A DNA stretch of 48,658 bases from the NCBI GenBank assembly GCA_002309675.1, contig DBXX01000023.1:1-48658 (forward strand), in the 5' to 3' direction. Under the pieces are notes generated by a model. That model was given only the letters and a program-made list of their open reading frames with translations. It made no database searches and had not been told where the DNA came from. Within the stretch, counting starts at the first letter, position 1; each line of letters begins with the position of its first letter. Shown piece by piece: positions 34,014-42,159 of the stretch. The position numbers were made by a program, and so were the translations under genes. The DNA is from Lachnospiraceae bacterium UBA1201 (GTDB taxonomy: Bacteria > Bacillota > Clostridia > Lachnospirales > Lachnospiraceae).

Positions 34014-34543
34014 AGAAGGTAAAGAAAGTAGAAGATTATGTACTTACCATTCCGGATTTCCCGGAGCCCGGCATTATGTTTCGTGACGTGACGTCGATCC
34101 TGGCGGACGCGGACGGACTGAAACTGGCTATCGATGGCATCCTGGAGCGTTTGAAGGATGTGGATTTCGATGTAGTCGTAGGTCCTGAGTCCCGTGGCTT
34201 TATCTTCGGCATGCCCGTGGCCTATGAGCTGCATAAGCCGTTCATCCTGGTGCGCAAGCCCGGAAAACTGCCGCGTAAGGTGGTTTCTAAGGAGTACGAA
34301 CTGGAATATGGTAAGGGCACCATTGAGATGCACGCCGACTCCATCAAGCCCGGACAGAAGGTCGTAGTGATCGACGACCTCATCGCTACCGGAGGCACGA
34401 CAAAGGCCATTATCGACCTGATCGAGGAAATGGGCGGCAGCGTAGTGAAATGCGTCTTCCTGATGGAATTAGCGGGCTTAGAGGGCAGAAAGAAGCTCGA
34501 GGGCACCGATATCGACAGTGTGATCATCTACGAAGGCAAATAG
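34010..34543 (+). CDS. apt: Adenine phosphoribosyltransferase
   Basis: This purine-salvage enzyme makes AMP from adenine and PRPP. I start at ATG 34010 (MKKVKKVEDYV), overlapping the ptsI stop, with AAGGAG 8 bases upstream; the ATG at 33992 has no ribosome site. Family features are TIPDFPEPGIMFRDVTSIL near residue 16, VGPESRGFIFG near 62 and the PRPP loop VVVIDDLIATGGTT near 122. The length of 177 residues is normal. Its pairing with ptsI is unusual in function and may be only a transcriptional convenience. Confidence 0.95.
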   Translation: MKKVKKVEDYVLTIPDFPEPGIMFRDVTSILADADGLKLAIDGILERLKDVDFDVVVGPESRGFIFGMPVAYELHKPFILVRKPGKLPRKVVSKEYELEYGKGTIEMHADSIKPGQKVVVIDDLIATGGTTKAIIDLIEEMGGSVVKCVFLMELAGLEGRKKLEGTDIDSVIIYEGK

Positions 34544-34595
34544 TCGAAGATACATATTAAGCGATTAATGCGTTTGAGAATAAGGGGGAGGTCCC

Positions 34596-35513
34596 ATGAC
34601 ACTTCAACAAATGAAATATCTGCTCGAGGTGGTCCGCTGCGGATCCATTTCCGAGGCAGCGAAAGAACTGTTCATTTCCCAGCCGTCGCTTTCGGCGGCT
34701 GTGCGTGAAGTTGAGAAGGAGATGAACATCGAGATCTTCCACCGTACACCGAAGGGCATGCAGCTCACGACCGATGGTAGCGAGCTTCTGTCGTTCGTGC
34801 GCCCGGTCGTGGAGCAGAGTAATCTTCTGGACCAGCGTTATAAGGACCGCGGGCCCGCGAAGATGCTGTGCTCGGTCTCCACGCAGCACTATTCATTTGC
34901 CGTGGAGGCGTTTGTGAGCCTGATCGCGCGTCTCGATATTCCGGAGTATGAGTTCGCCCTGCGTGAGACGCAGACCGCGAAGATCATCGAGGACGTGGCG
35001 GAATTCCGCAGCGAGATCGGCCTGCTCTATCTGAGCTCCTTTAATGAGAAGGTCATCCTGAAACGCCTTCGTGAAGGACAGCTGGAATTCATCCCGCTCT
35101 TCACCGCGAAGCCGCACGTGTTTATCGCGGTAAATCACCCTCTGGCGGCGAAAGAGAGCGTGACCATGGACGATCTGGAACCCTATCCGATTCTGTCGTT
35201 TGAACAGGGCGAATGCAACTCCGTTTACTATTCGGAGGAACTGATGAGCCAGGTTCCGCACAGCAAGCACATCCACGTCAGCGACCGCGCGACCCTCTTT
35301 AACCTGGTCATCGGCCTGGGTGGCTACACGATCTCCAGCGGTGTGCTCTCGAGCGACTTAAACGGTGAGAGGATCATTTCCCGCCCGTTAGAGTGCGACG
35401 AGGAGATGTGGATCGGATACATCAAACATGAGAAGAGTTTGTTGGGCAGTTTTGCAACGGCTTATATCGAAGAACTTAAGGCAGTGATTTTGAGAGAAGG
35501 ACTGCGGTCGTAA
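34596..35513 (+). CDS. LysR-family transcriptional regulator
   Basis: The 305-residue protein has the LysR N-terminal winged helix-turn-helix (MKYLLEVVRCGSISEAAKEL, then SQPSLSAAVREVEKEM, residues 6-60) and a C-terminal substrate-binding domain from about residue 92. AGGGGGAGG lies before the ATG. No divergent target gene is next to it: apt lies upstream on the same strand and a lipoprotein gene downstream. The effector and target are unknown. Confidence 0.93.
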   Translation: MTLQQMKYLLEVVRCGSISEAAKELFISQPSLSAAVREVEKEMNIEIFHRTPKGMQLTTDGSELLSFVRPVVEQSNLLDQRYKDRGPAKMLCSVSTQHYSFAVEAFVSLIARLDIPEYEFALRETQTAKIIEDVAEFRSEIGLLYLSSFNEKVILKRLREGQLEFIPLFTAKPHVFIAVNHPLAAKESVTMDDLEPYPILSFEQGECNSVYYSEELMSQVPHSKHIHVSDRATLFNLVIGLGGYTISSGVLSSDLNGERIISRPLECDEEMWIGYIKHEKSLLGSFATAYIEELKAVILREGLRS

Positions 35514-35549
35514 AGAGCGGCGGGGGTGCCCTTCCCGAGAGGAGAGATC

Positions 35550-36152
35550 ATGAAGAAATCGAATGTTATAAAGGTGATGGCTATTGCGGCCTCCGCTTTG
35601 TTTTTGACAGGATGCCCTATGGATTTTGATTTTACGCAACCGCCACACCAAACCACAGCCGCGCATAAGTTGGCAGATATTGATGATACGGTTTTTCCGG
35701 ATCCTGTATTTCGGGAGTATGTTTTGACGCATATCGATTTGAATAAAGACGGGATCCTCACCAGCGACGAATCTCATGGTCTGAAAGTGCTCGAAGTGAA
35801 TGGTATGGGCATCGTTGATTTGACGGGAGTTGATTACTTTACGAGTCTGTTGAGTTTGAATTGCTCCGGGAATTCTTTGGTTAAATTGGATGTTTCCAGG
35901 TTGGATTCGCTGAACGAACTCAATTGCAACAACAATCCTTTGAAGGAACTGGATGTTTCAGGGAATAGATTTTTGTCGACCTTGCGTGTAGCGGACACGT
36001 TGCTAACGAGTTTGGACGTCAGCGAATCTTTTTATCTGAATAGCCTGAGCGTTGATAAGGAAGTGGAACTTATCGGTGCTGACCAAGAAGACTTGATAGT
36101 CATGCGTGTGACGCGTCCGTCGCATCCGGAGTGGGAGACTGATTCAAGGTAA
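35550..36152 (+). CDS. Short leucine-rich-repeat lipoprotein
   Basis: I start at ATG 35550, behind GAGAGGAGAG. The signal peptide ends in a lipobox (FLTGC, Cys22). After a short linker, VFPDPVFREYV and an EF-hand-like DLNKDGILTSDE (about residues 64-75) precede three or four 21-residue leucine-rich repeats of the type LxxLDVSxNxxLxxLxC. The 200-residue protein has the same order of parts as the 597-residue lipoprotein at 38026 and shares its ending (a final VxVDxxVxxxGAxxD strand), so it is a short paralogue with most repeats missing. The role is unknown; a surface-binding protein is likely. Confidence 0.85.
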   Translation: MKKSNVIKVMAIAASALFLTGCPMDFDFTQPPHQTTAAHKLADIDDTVFPDPVFREYVLTHIDLNKDGILTSDESHGLKVLEVNGMGIVDLTGVDYFTSLLSLNCSGNSLVKLDVSRLDSLNELNCNNNPLKELDVSGNRFLSTLRVADTLLTSLDVSESFYLNSLSVDKEVELIGADQEDLIVMRVTRPSHPEWETDSR

Positions 36153-36157
36153 ATGCT

Positions 36158-36751
36158 ATGGCGAAGGAAAAAGGTTTTTATCTGAGTATCAAAGATGGCG
36201 ACCGAGGCGACGACACGGAGGCTTTTATCCGGGCTGCCTTGGAGCACGAGGGTATCCTGCTATGGGCCTATATCCTGCATGATAAGGAATACTATAACGA
36301 GCACGATATGAATATCCGCCGCTTTGGTCTGCAACACGACTGGGCGGACGGTTTTCCCGAGATGGAGAACTATGCTTCTGCCGAGGAATACATCGAAGAA
36401 TACATGAATAAACCGCCGTATCTCGGCGATAAAAAGCCAAACCGGTGGTGTATGGTCTGCATCGTCGCGTCTACGGTCACGGGCGCGGATTTCGCGAAAT
36501 GGTTCGGCGCCCCAGGGCATTTCCCGCGTCCGATCGACGGTCGCTACTGGATCTCCGAGGCTCTGAAGGACCTGACCGGGGAGAATAAGCACCAGCAGGC
36601 CCTGGACCGCCCCATTTACCCCGACGAGGAGGTACATGCGAACTTCGACTTCAGGGACTACATAACGAACACAAAAGAGCCCGTGAGCAAACGCGCCAGG
36701 GATGGTTTCTGGAAGCGCTGGGCGGACCTCTTTTGGAAGAAGAAAGACTAG
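36158..36751 (+). CDS. Rep-like protein without the HUH histidines (domesticated plasmid replication initiator?)
   Basis: The 197-residue protein aligns by eye with small Firmicutes plasmid replication proteins: WAYILHDKEYYNEHD (residues 36-50), a KKPN segment at 92-95, TGADFAKWFGAPGHF near 108-122, then a block ending YPDEEVHANFDFRDYI (154-169). In true Rep proteins the KKP is followed by the metal-binding HxH; here it reads KKPNRWCMVCIV, so the nickase site is lost. No catalytic Tyr motif is obvious. The gene starts 5 bases after the LRR lipoprotein gene and is closed by a perfect terminator, so it appears expressed and not a decaying fragment. Confidence 0.6.
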   Translation: MAKEKGFYLSIKDGDRGDDTEAFIRAALEHEGILLWAYILHDKEYYNEHDMNIRRFGLQHDWADGFPEMENYASAEEYIEEYMNKPPYLGDKKPNRWCMVCIVASTVTGADFAKWFGAPGHFPRPIDGRYWISEALKDLTGENKHQQALDRPIYPDEEVHANFDFRDYITNTKEPVSKRARDGFWKRWADLFWKKKD

Positions 36752-36757
36752 GGAGAC

Positions 36758-36793
36758 AGATCCCGGGCTTCGGTTTGAAGCCCGGGATCTTTT
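36758..36793 (+). terminator. Strong intrinsic terminator
   Basis: AGATCCCGGGCTTC (36758-36771) pairs perfectly with 36777-36790 around a GGTTT loop, followed by TTT. Confidence 0.9.
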
Positions 36794-36885
36794 CGCGTTT
36801 ATTACAAATTGTTACGTTTTATTTCCGACCTTGTTTCAAAACTATTAAACATTGTTACGAAGAATTTAAATCTGTCCCGAAGAGG

Positions 36886-36914
36886 TTGAAAAGTCAGGCA
36901 GGGTTTGCTATGGT
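36886..36914 (+). promoter_or_regulatory. Promoter of the PstS-like gene
   Basis: TTGAAA (36886-36891), 17 bases, TATGGT (36909-36914), 42 bases upstream of the start. Confidence 0.5.
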
Positions 36915-36955
36915 AAGGGTGAAAGAAGTTTTCTTACGAAACAGGAGGACCACTT

Positions 36956-37987
36956 ATGAAAAAGAAAAACCGGATGTTGATATCGGCGTTATCCCTTATG
37001 CTTTGTGTTACGGGATGCGGCGAAAAGAATACGAACGAGAGTAGTGCGGAGCCGACTAAGGTCGTTGCTTCTTCGGGCGATGTAACGCAGGCGGTGACCA
37101 CAGAGGAGCCTGCGACCGCGGAGCCGACTACTCAGGAGCCTACCACGGAGGAACCTACTACACAGGAGCCTACGACAGAGAAACCGGTCGAGTATCTGTT
37201 TACGAAGGATACCTATCCGCGCGTAGATGGTGCGACCGCACAGTATCCGATGTCGATCGAGATCGCGATGGCGACTATGGGCTTGACCAAAACGGAAGCA
37301 GAAGATTTTATCAAGCATAATAAGACCAGCCAGGCATATTACAACCTGATCCATGGGGATGCGGATGTGATCTTTGTCTCGGAACCGTCGGACGATATCA
37401 TTCAGCAAGCGAAAGAAGCCGGAGTTACATTTGAAATGACAGGTATTGGCCGTGATGCTTTTGTGTTTGTGACGAATGAAGAGAACCCGGTAGACAGTCT
37501 TACGCTGGACCAGATCCGTGCCATTTACTCCGGTAAGATCACAAACTGGAAAGACGTCGGCGGGGCGGATAAGAATATCATTCCCTATCAGCGACCGAAG
37601 AACTCAGGAAGCCAGAACCTGATGGAGAAGATGGTCATGAAGGATCTGCCTATGATGGAAGCTCCGTCACACTGGGTGCCCGTGGGGATGGATGTTATCC
37701 TGGAATTACTTACCTATGAGAACGGACCGGAAGCCTTAGGCTATTCCGTTTATCTATACGCGAAAGACCTGTATGTCGTCGAGAATATCAAGTTCATGAA
37801 GATCGACGGGATAGCGCCGAATGACCGCACCATCAAGAGTGGAGAGTACCCGTTATCGAAGGTCGTATACGCGGTCTATCGTAATGATGAGCCGCAGGAC
37901 AGTCCGGTACGTAAACTCTGTGAGTGGCTTTTGACGGATGAAGGTCAGGAAGCAGTAGTTGCCGGCGGTTATACGAGCATACGGTAA
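36956..37987 (+). CDS. PstS-like substrate-binding lipoprotein
   Basis: The lipobox VTGC places the lipid on Cys21. Residues 45-78 form a linker of TTQEP/TTEEP repeats. The remaining part follows the phosphate-binding protein pattern: YPRVDGATAQYPMS (compare DGSTxxxP of PstS), a DADVIFVSEPSD segment, VTNEENPVDSLTLDQIRAIYSGKITNWKDVGG, and PKNSGSQNLMEKMV. It is 343 residues long. There are no pstC, pstA or pstB genes beside it, so it may sense or scavenge phosphate, or bind a different anion. CAGGAGG lies 7 bases before the ATG. Confidence 0.88.
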   Translation: MKKKNRMLISALSLMLCVTGCGEKNTNESSAEPTKVVASSGDVTQAVTTEEPATAEPTTQEPTTEEPTTQEPTTEKPVEYLFTKDTYPRVDGATAQYPMSIEIAMATMGLTKTEAEDFIKHNKTSQAYYNLIHGDADVIFVSEPSDDIIQQAKEAGVTFEMTGIGRDAFVFVTNEENPVDSLTLDQIRAIYSGKITNWKDVGGADKNIIPYQRPKNSGSQNLMEKMVMKDLPMMEAPSHWVPVGMDVILELLTYENGPEALGYSVYLYAKDLYVVENIKFMKIDGIAPNDRTIKSGEYPLSKVVYAVYRNDEPQDSPVRKLCEWLLTDEGQEAVVAGGYTSIR

Positions 37988-38025
37988 CGATCGGAAAATG
38001 AAACCGCTAAGGGGGTGTTGGAATT

Positions 38026-39819
38026 ATGAAGAAGATCAGATCGGCCATGGTATTCCTCGGATTGACATTGTGTTTTGGAGCATGTAATCGGAAGAATGAA
38101 GAGGAGACCACTCCGGCGATATCACAGGAGATGACAAAGATCGCTTCGACGACAGCAGACATGGAAACAACTGCTATGACGAAGGAAATATCAACGGAGC
38201 CTGTGACAGAAGAAACGACGCATGCCGAACCCGCAACGCAGGAATCTACAACGCAGGAGCCCACAACAGTGGAACCTGCGACGGAAGAAGTCCCGCGCCC
38301 GAGCATGGTTCCGATTACGGAGGAATTCTTTCCGGACGTTCGTTTTCGCAGGTATATCGCTATAAATTTCGATAAGGATGAGGACGGAATTCTTTCTGAG
38401 GAAGAACTTAAGTCTGTTAAAAGGATAGAAGTCTCTTCATTTTCGATCGCTCGACTGAATGGGATAGAGTACTTTGAAAACCTGGAGTATCTGGATTGCG
38501 CACAGAACAACATAGAAGAACTGGATGTATCGCGGAATCCTAAACTGAAAGGGCTCTTTTGTGAACGAAATGATATGATTTCACTCAATGTGAGGAATAA
38601 TCCGTTGTTGGAAGAGCTGAATTGTGACGATAATAACATCAGGTTGTTGGATCTGAGTGGGAATCCTAAACTGAAGGCCCTTTTGTGTAGTGATAACATA
38701 TTCACGCAATTGGATCTGACCGCTAATCCTGAATTGGTAACCCTTTCGTGTGACCATAATTACCTCACGGCCTTAGACCTGAGTAAGAATCCTAACCTGA
38801 AAACGCTGGATTGTAGTTGCTACTATAACTCATTGGTTTTGGATGTAAGCTCAAATACGAAACTGGAGGAATTGATCTGTCACGGTTGCATTTTTGCGGA
38901 AACGGTAACTTCGAGGAATCCCAAACTCAGGGTCCTCGGATGTTCGGATCCGAAACTGAAAGAACTCGACCTAAGCGCAAATCCTCTGTTGGAAGAATTA
39001 TACTGCAGCAGTGATGCACTTTCGAAGCTCGATGTTAGCCGGAATGACGTACTTAAGATTCTGGATTGCGCTGGTTGTAACCTGTCCGTTTTGGACCTGA
39101 GCGGGAATCCTTTGTTGGAGGAATTGAACTGTTATCAGAACAAATTATGGAGTTTGAATGTGAGTCGGTGCCGGGCACTTGAAACCATTGAATGCAGTGA
39201 CAATATGCTGAGAAATCTGGACCTGAGTGGGAATCCCGCGCTTACCCAGATCTACTGTAGTTCGAACTCTCTGCAAACCCTGAAATTGGGTGAAAAACCT
39301 GTTTTGAATGGCGTGTATTGCATGGATAACCAGCTGACGAGTCTCGATTTGGAACATTGTCCGGCGTTGGATGATCTGTATTGCAGTAGTAATTTATTAA
39401 CGAGCCTGAATGTGGAGCATTGCCCGAAACTTTTTACTCTGTGTTGCGATGACAATGCTTTTACGAGTCTGGACGTGAGCTTATGTTCCGAACTCAATTA
39501 CCTGAGTTGCCAAGAGAACCAACTGACGAAGTTGAACATAAGCGGATGTACACATTTAGGTTATGTGGATTGTTCCCATAATCAGCTGAAGAGCCTGGAT
39601 GTGAGCGGATGCAGTTATATCGACAATCTGTACTGTTCCCATAATCAGCTGAAGAGCCTGGATGTGAGCGGATGCGGTGATATCGAGAATCTGGACTGTT
39701 CCGGAAACCTGATAAAAAAACTGGATGTGAGTTCTCTGGACTATAGCTATGTTACTGTTGATCAGCGTGTGGTCGTAACAGGAGCAGGGGAAGATGTGGA
39801 GATCTGCCGTGTGAACTGA
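38026..39819 (+). CDS. Leucine-rich-repeat lipoprotein with 20 Cys-bearing repeats
   Basis: The lipobox FGAC gives Cys20. Residues 25-95 are a Thr/Glu-rich linker with TTQEP units. An EF-hand-like NFDKDEDGILSEEE lies near residue 117. From about residue 145 to 585 there are 20 repeats of 21 residues with the consensus LxxLDxSxNPxLxxLxCxxN, nearly all with Cys at the same place, giving a ladder of cysteines. The final 20 residues form a capping strand. Such solenoids bind proteins or cell-wall material on the cell surface. It is a longer paralogue of the protein at 35550. The last full repeats are almost identical in DNA. Confidence 0.92.
   Translation: MKKIRSAMVFLGLTLCFGACNRKNEEETTPAISQEMTKIASTTADMETTAMTKEISTEPVTEETTHAEPATQESTTQEPTTVEPATEEVPRPSMVPITEEFFPDVRFRRYIAINFDKDEDGILSEEELKSVKRIEVSSFSIARLNGIEYFENLEYLDCAQNNIEELDVSRNPKLKGLFCERNDMISLNVRNNPLLEELNCDDNNIRLLDLSGNPKLKALLCSDNIFTQLDLTANPELVTLSCDHNYLTALDLSKNPNLKTLDCSCYYNSLVLDVSSNTKLEELICHGCIFAETVTSRNPKLRVLGCSDPKLKELDLSANPLLEELYCSSDALSKLDVSRNDVLKILDCAGCNLSVLDLSGNPLLEELNCYQNKLWSLNVSRCRALETIECSDNMLRNLDLSGNPALTQIYCSSNSLQTLKLGEKPVLNGVYCMDNQLTSLDLEHCPALDDLYCSSNLLTSLNVEHCPKLFTLCCDDNAFTSLDVSLCSELNYLSCQENQLTKLNISGCTHLGYVDCSHNQLKSLDVSGCSYIDNLYCSHNQLKSLDVSGCGDIENLDCSGNLIKKLDVSSLDYSYVTVDQRVVVTGAGEDVEICRVN
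39571..39696 (+). repeat. 63-base tandem duplication inside the LRR gene
   Basis: The unit starting at 39571 recurs at 39634, with identical sequence over roughly the first 40 bases. It encodes CSHNQLKSLDVSGC twice and marks recent repeat expansion. Confidence 0.9.
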
Positions 39820-39827
39820 AAATGTAT

Positions 39828-39867
39828 AAAACGATCCCGAACTCCGATCGGAGTCCGGGATCGTTTT
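39828..39867. terminator. Bidirectional terminator between convergent genes
   Basis: AAAACGATCCCG and ACTCC pair with GGAGT and CGGGATCGTTTT around GATC (one A/C mismatch). The A4/T4 ends serve both the LRR gene and metF. Confidence 0.9.
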
Positions 39868-39874
39868 GTCTATG

Positions 39875-40738
39875 TTATGCCGTGATCAGATTATACACTG
39901 CTTCGTGGATGCGCTGGGCCACGAGCGGAGAGTTCATGGTGTAGAGGTGGATGCCGTCGACATCCTGGCTGATCAGATCGACGATCTGATCGATAGCGTA
40001 GGCGATGCCGGCGTCGCGGAGCGCCACGGGATTGTTTTCGTAGCGGTTGATCATCTTTACGAACTTCTCGGGAAGCTCGACGCCGCAGAGTTTCACCATG
40101 CGCTCGATCTGCTTTTTATTCGTTACAGGCATGATGCCGGCCTCGATGGGGACGTTGATGCCTGCGATCGCAGCGCGCTCACGGAAGTTGTAGAAGTGAC
40201 GGTTATCGAGGAAGAGCTGGGTAATGAGGTGGTTCGCCCCGGCATCGACCTTATTCTTCAGGTGGTGAATATCATCCACCATGGTGGTTGCCTCGATGTG
40301 GCCTTCGGGGTAGCAGGCAGCGATGATATCGAAGTCTCCGTGTTCGCGAATGAAGGTGATCAGCTCGTCAGCGTGTTTGAATTCGCCGCGGGGCATTTCG
40401 CCCTCCGGAACGTCACCGCGCAGCGCCAGGATGTTTTCGATGCCCTGGGCCTTCAGACCTTCGAGAATCATGCGTGCGTCCTCGCGTGTCAGGTTGATGC
40501 CGGGCAGGTGCGCCACACTCTCAATGCCGTAGCGATGCTTGACATCCGAAGCGATCTGGATGGTCTTGCCGCAGTTATTGCCTCCGGCAGCGCCGTAGGT
40601 CACGCTGATAAAATCGGGCTTTACGAAGGACAGTCCGTCGAGTGTTTTATATATGGTGTCCTCGGGAGCGTCCGGCTTCGGTGGGAATATCTCGAGGGAA
40701 AAAACTTTGCGTTCTTTGAATAATTCACTGCATTTCAT
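39875..40738 (-). CDS. metF: Methylenetetrahydrofolate reductase
   Basis: This flavoenzyme reduces 5,10-methylene- to 5-methyl-tetrahydrofolate for methionine synthesis. It has 287 residues. The N-terminus VFSLEIFPPKPDAPEDTIY carries the catalytic Glu, followed by FISVTYGAAGGNN near residue 44, ILALRGDVPEGE near 102 and FIIACYPEGHIEA-like IIAACYPEGHIEATT near 136. GAGGAT lies before the ATG. It is monocistronic on the minus strand between a bidirectional terminator and its own promoter. I see no SAM riboswitch or T-box in its leader. Confidence 0.96.
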   Translation of the reverse strand: MKCSELFKERKVFSLEIFPPKPDAPEDTIYKTLDGLSFVKPDFISVTYGAAGGNNCGKTIQIASDVKHRYGIESVAHLPGINLTREDARMILEGLKAQGIENILALRGDVPEGEMPRGEFKHADELITFIREHGDFDIIAACYPEGHIEATTMVDDIHHLKNKVDAGANHLITQLFLDNRHFYNFRERAAIAGINVPIEAGIMPVTNKKQIERMVKLCGVELPEKFVKMINRYENNPVALRDAGIAYAIDQIVDLISQDVDGIHLYTMNSPLVAQRIHEAVYNLITA

Positions 40739-40812
40739 GGTTGTATCCTCAACAGCCGCGCAACACGCGGTTAATTTGGAGAAAGCCGGCAGGGCCTCTC
40801 TTTACGGTTTCC

Positions 40813-40842
40813 AGTATAGCAAAGGAGCGCATAAAAATCCAA
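40813..40842 (-). promoter_or_regulatory. Extended -10 promoter of metF
   Basis: On the minus strand TTGGAT, 18 bases, then TGCTATACT (an extended TGn -10 box). The transcript would carry a leader of about 65-70 bases. Confidence 0.6.
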
Positions 40843-41016
40843 AACATACTTCTTATTACCTGACATAGTTTCAAACTATAATGCCTGCGGACAATAATTG
40901 CCCGAAACATGACAACCTTCGGATGGCGTTCGCGGATGTGGTGTAGTATGATAGAGGTATCGGTGAGGCAAAAGTGTCCCGGACACAGGAGCCGGCCGTA
41001 TTTGAGGAGGTTTATC

Positions 41017-42159
41017 ATGAAAGCATTTGAGACAGGTGAGTACAGAAATCTATTTGCCGAATGCGGCATTTTGCAGGAGGACATCGACCGGAAGTTAAAG
41101 CGGATCGTGGATACGTTCTTCTACGGGAACGAGCAGGAGCGGATCTTCCATCCTGTAGGTGAGGATATGGGCTATCTGGAGGATACCGGAAACCACGACG
41201 CGCGCACCGAAGGCATGAGTTACGGCATGATGTTCTGTGTGCAGCTCGACATGAAGGAAGAGTTTGACCGCATCTGGAAGTGGGCGAAGACCTATATGTT
41301 CCAGAAGGAAGGGGAAAACGAAGGATATTTTGCCTGGTCTTGCATGACGAACGGCAGACACAACGCGGAAGGGCCGGCACCGGACGGCGAAGAGTTTTTC
41401 GCCATGAGTCTGTTTTTCGCGTCCCACCGCTGGGGCGACGGAGAGGGTATCTTCAATTATTCGCATGAGGCTTGCGAGATCCTGCGCGCCATGGTGCATA
41501 AGGGAAGTAACGGCCGCGACGGCGCGCCGATGTTCAACAACGAGAACCACTACATTCTCTTCGTTCCGGGCAGCGATTATACGGACCCGTCCTATCATTT
41601 GCCGCACTTTTATGAACTGTTCGCGCTCTGGGCATACGAAGAAGACCGCCCCTTCTTTAAAGAGGCGGCCCGTGCGAGTCGTGCGTATCTGGCGAAAGCC
41701 TGCCATCCCGTGACCGGCTTAAACCCTGAGTATGGTGAGTTTGACGGAAGTCCGATGTCCCGTCCGCTTCGCTGGACGAAATTCCACCATGATTATTTCT
41801 ACAGCGATTCCTACCGGACGATCGCGAACATTGCCCTCGATTACGAGTGGTTCGGGATCGATTTCGGTCAGGTGGACGCGGTGCGCCGTCAGCAGGAATT
41901 CATTCTCGAGAAGGAGAAGAAGGATGCGATCGGTATCTATAAGGTCGACGGAGAATTCGTCGAGAAGGGTGTTCTGCATCCGGTCGGCCTGATGGCTACG
42001 ACTGCGCAGGGCGCACTCGCGACGACCGGGGAACTGCAGAAGACCTGGGTCATGAAATTCTGGGACATGGAGCTGCGTGAAGGCGGCCGCCGTTACTACG
42101 ATAACTGCCTCTTCCTGTTCGCCTTCCTGGCGCTCAGTGGCAACTACCGCTTTTGGTAA
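41017..42159 (+). CDS. Reducing-end xylose-releasing exo-oligoxylanase, glycoside hydrolase family 8
   Basis: I start at ATG 41017 (MKAFETGEYRNLF), behind GAGGAGG; the ATG at 40909 lacks a ribosome site. At 380 residues with no signal peptide it matches the Rex enzymes that cut xylose from the reducing end of xylo-oligosaccharides in the cytoplasm. The general acid is probably Glu65 in HDARTEGMSYGMM, a substrate Asp is Asp123 in APDGEEFFAM, and the general base lies among Asp259/Asp264 in FHHDYFYSDSYRTI (assignment from family pattern). Together with the GH51 enzyme it fits use of arabinoxylo-oligosaccharides. Its 3' end overlaps the convergent XRE gene by 16 bases. Confidence 0.92.
   Translation: MKAFETGEYRNLFAECGILQEDIDRKLKRIVDTFFYGNEQERIFHPVGEDMGYLEDTGNHDARTEGMSYGMMFCVQLDMKEEFDRIWKWAKTYMFQKEGENEGYFAWSCMTNGRHNAEGPAPDGEEFFAMSLFFASHRWGDGEGIFNYSHEACEILRAMVHKGSNGRDGAPMFNNENHYILFVPGSDYTDPSYHLPHFYELFALWAYEEDRPFFKEAARASRAYLAKACHPVTGLNPEYGEFDGSPMSRPLRWTKFHHDYFYSDSYRTIANIALDYEWFGIDFGQVDAVRRQQEFILEKEKKDAIGIYKVDGEFVEKGVLHPVGLMATTAQGALATTGELQKTWVMKFWDMELREGGRRYYDNCLFLFAFLALSGNYRFW

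Noticed and set aside
39866..40723. 285-residue plus-strand frame opposite metF
   Set aside because: metF on the minus strand has all family motifs, a ribosome site and promoter; the plus frame has none.
40739..41016. SAM riboswitch or S-box in front of metF
   Set aside because: The leader of about 70 bases is too short and lacks the conserved S-box core.
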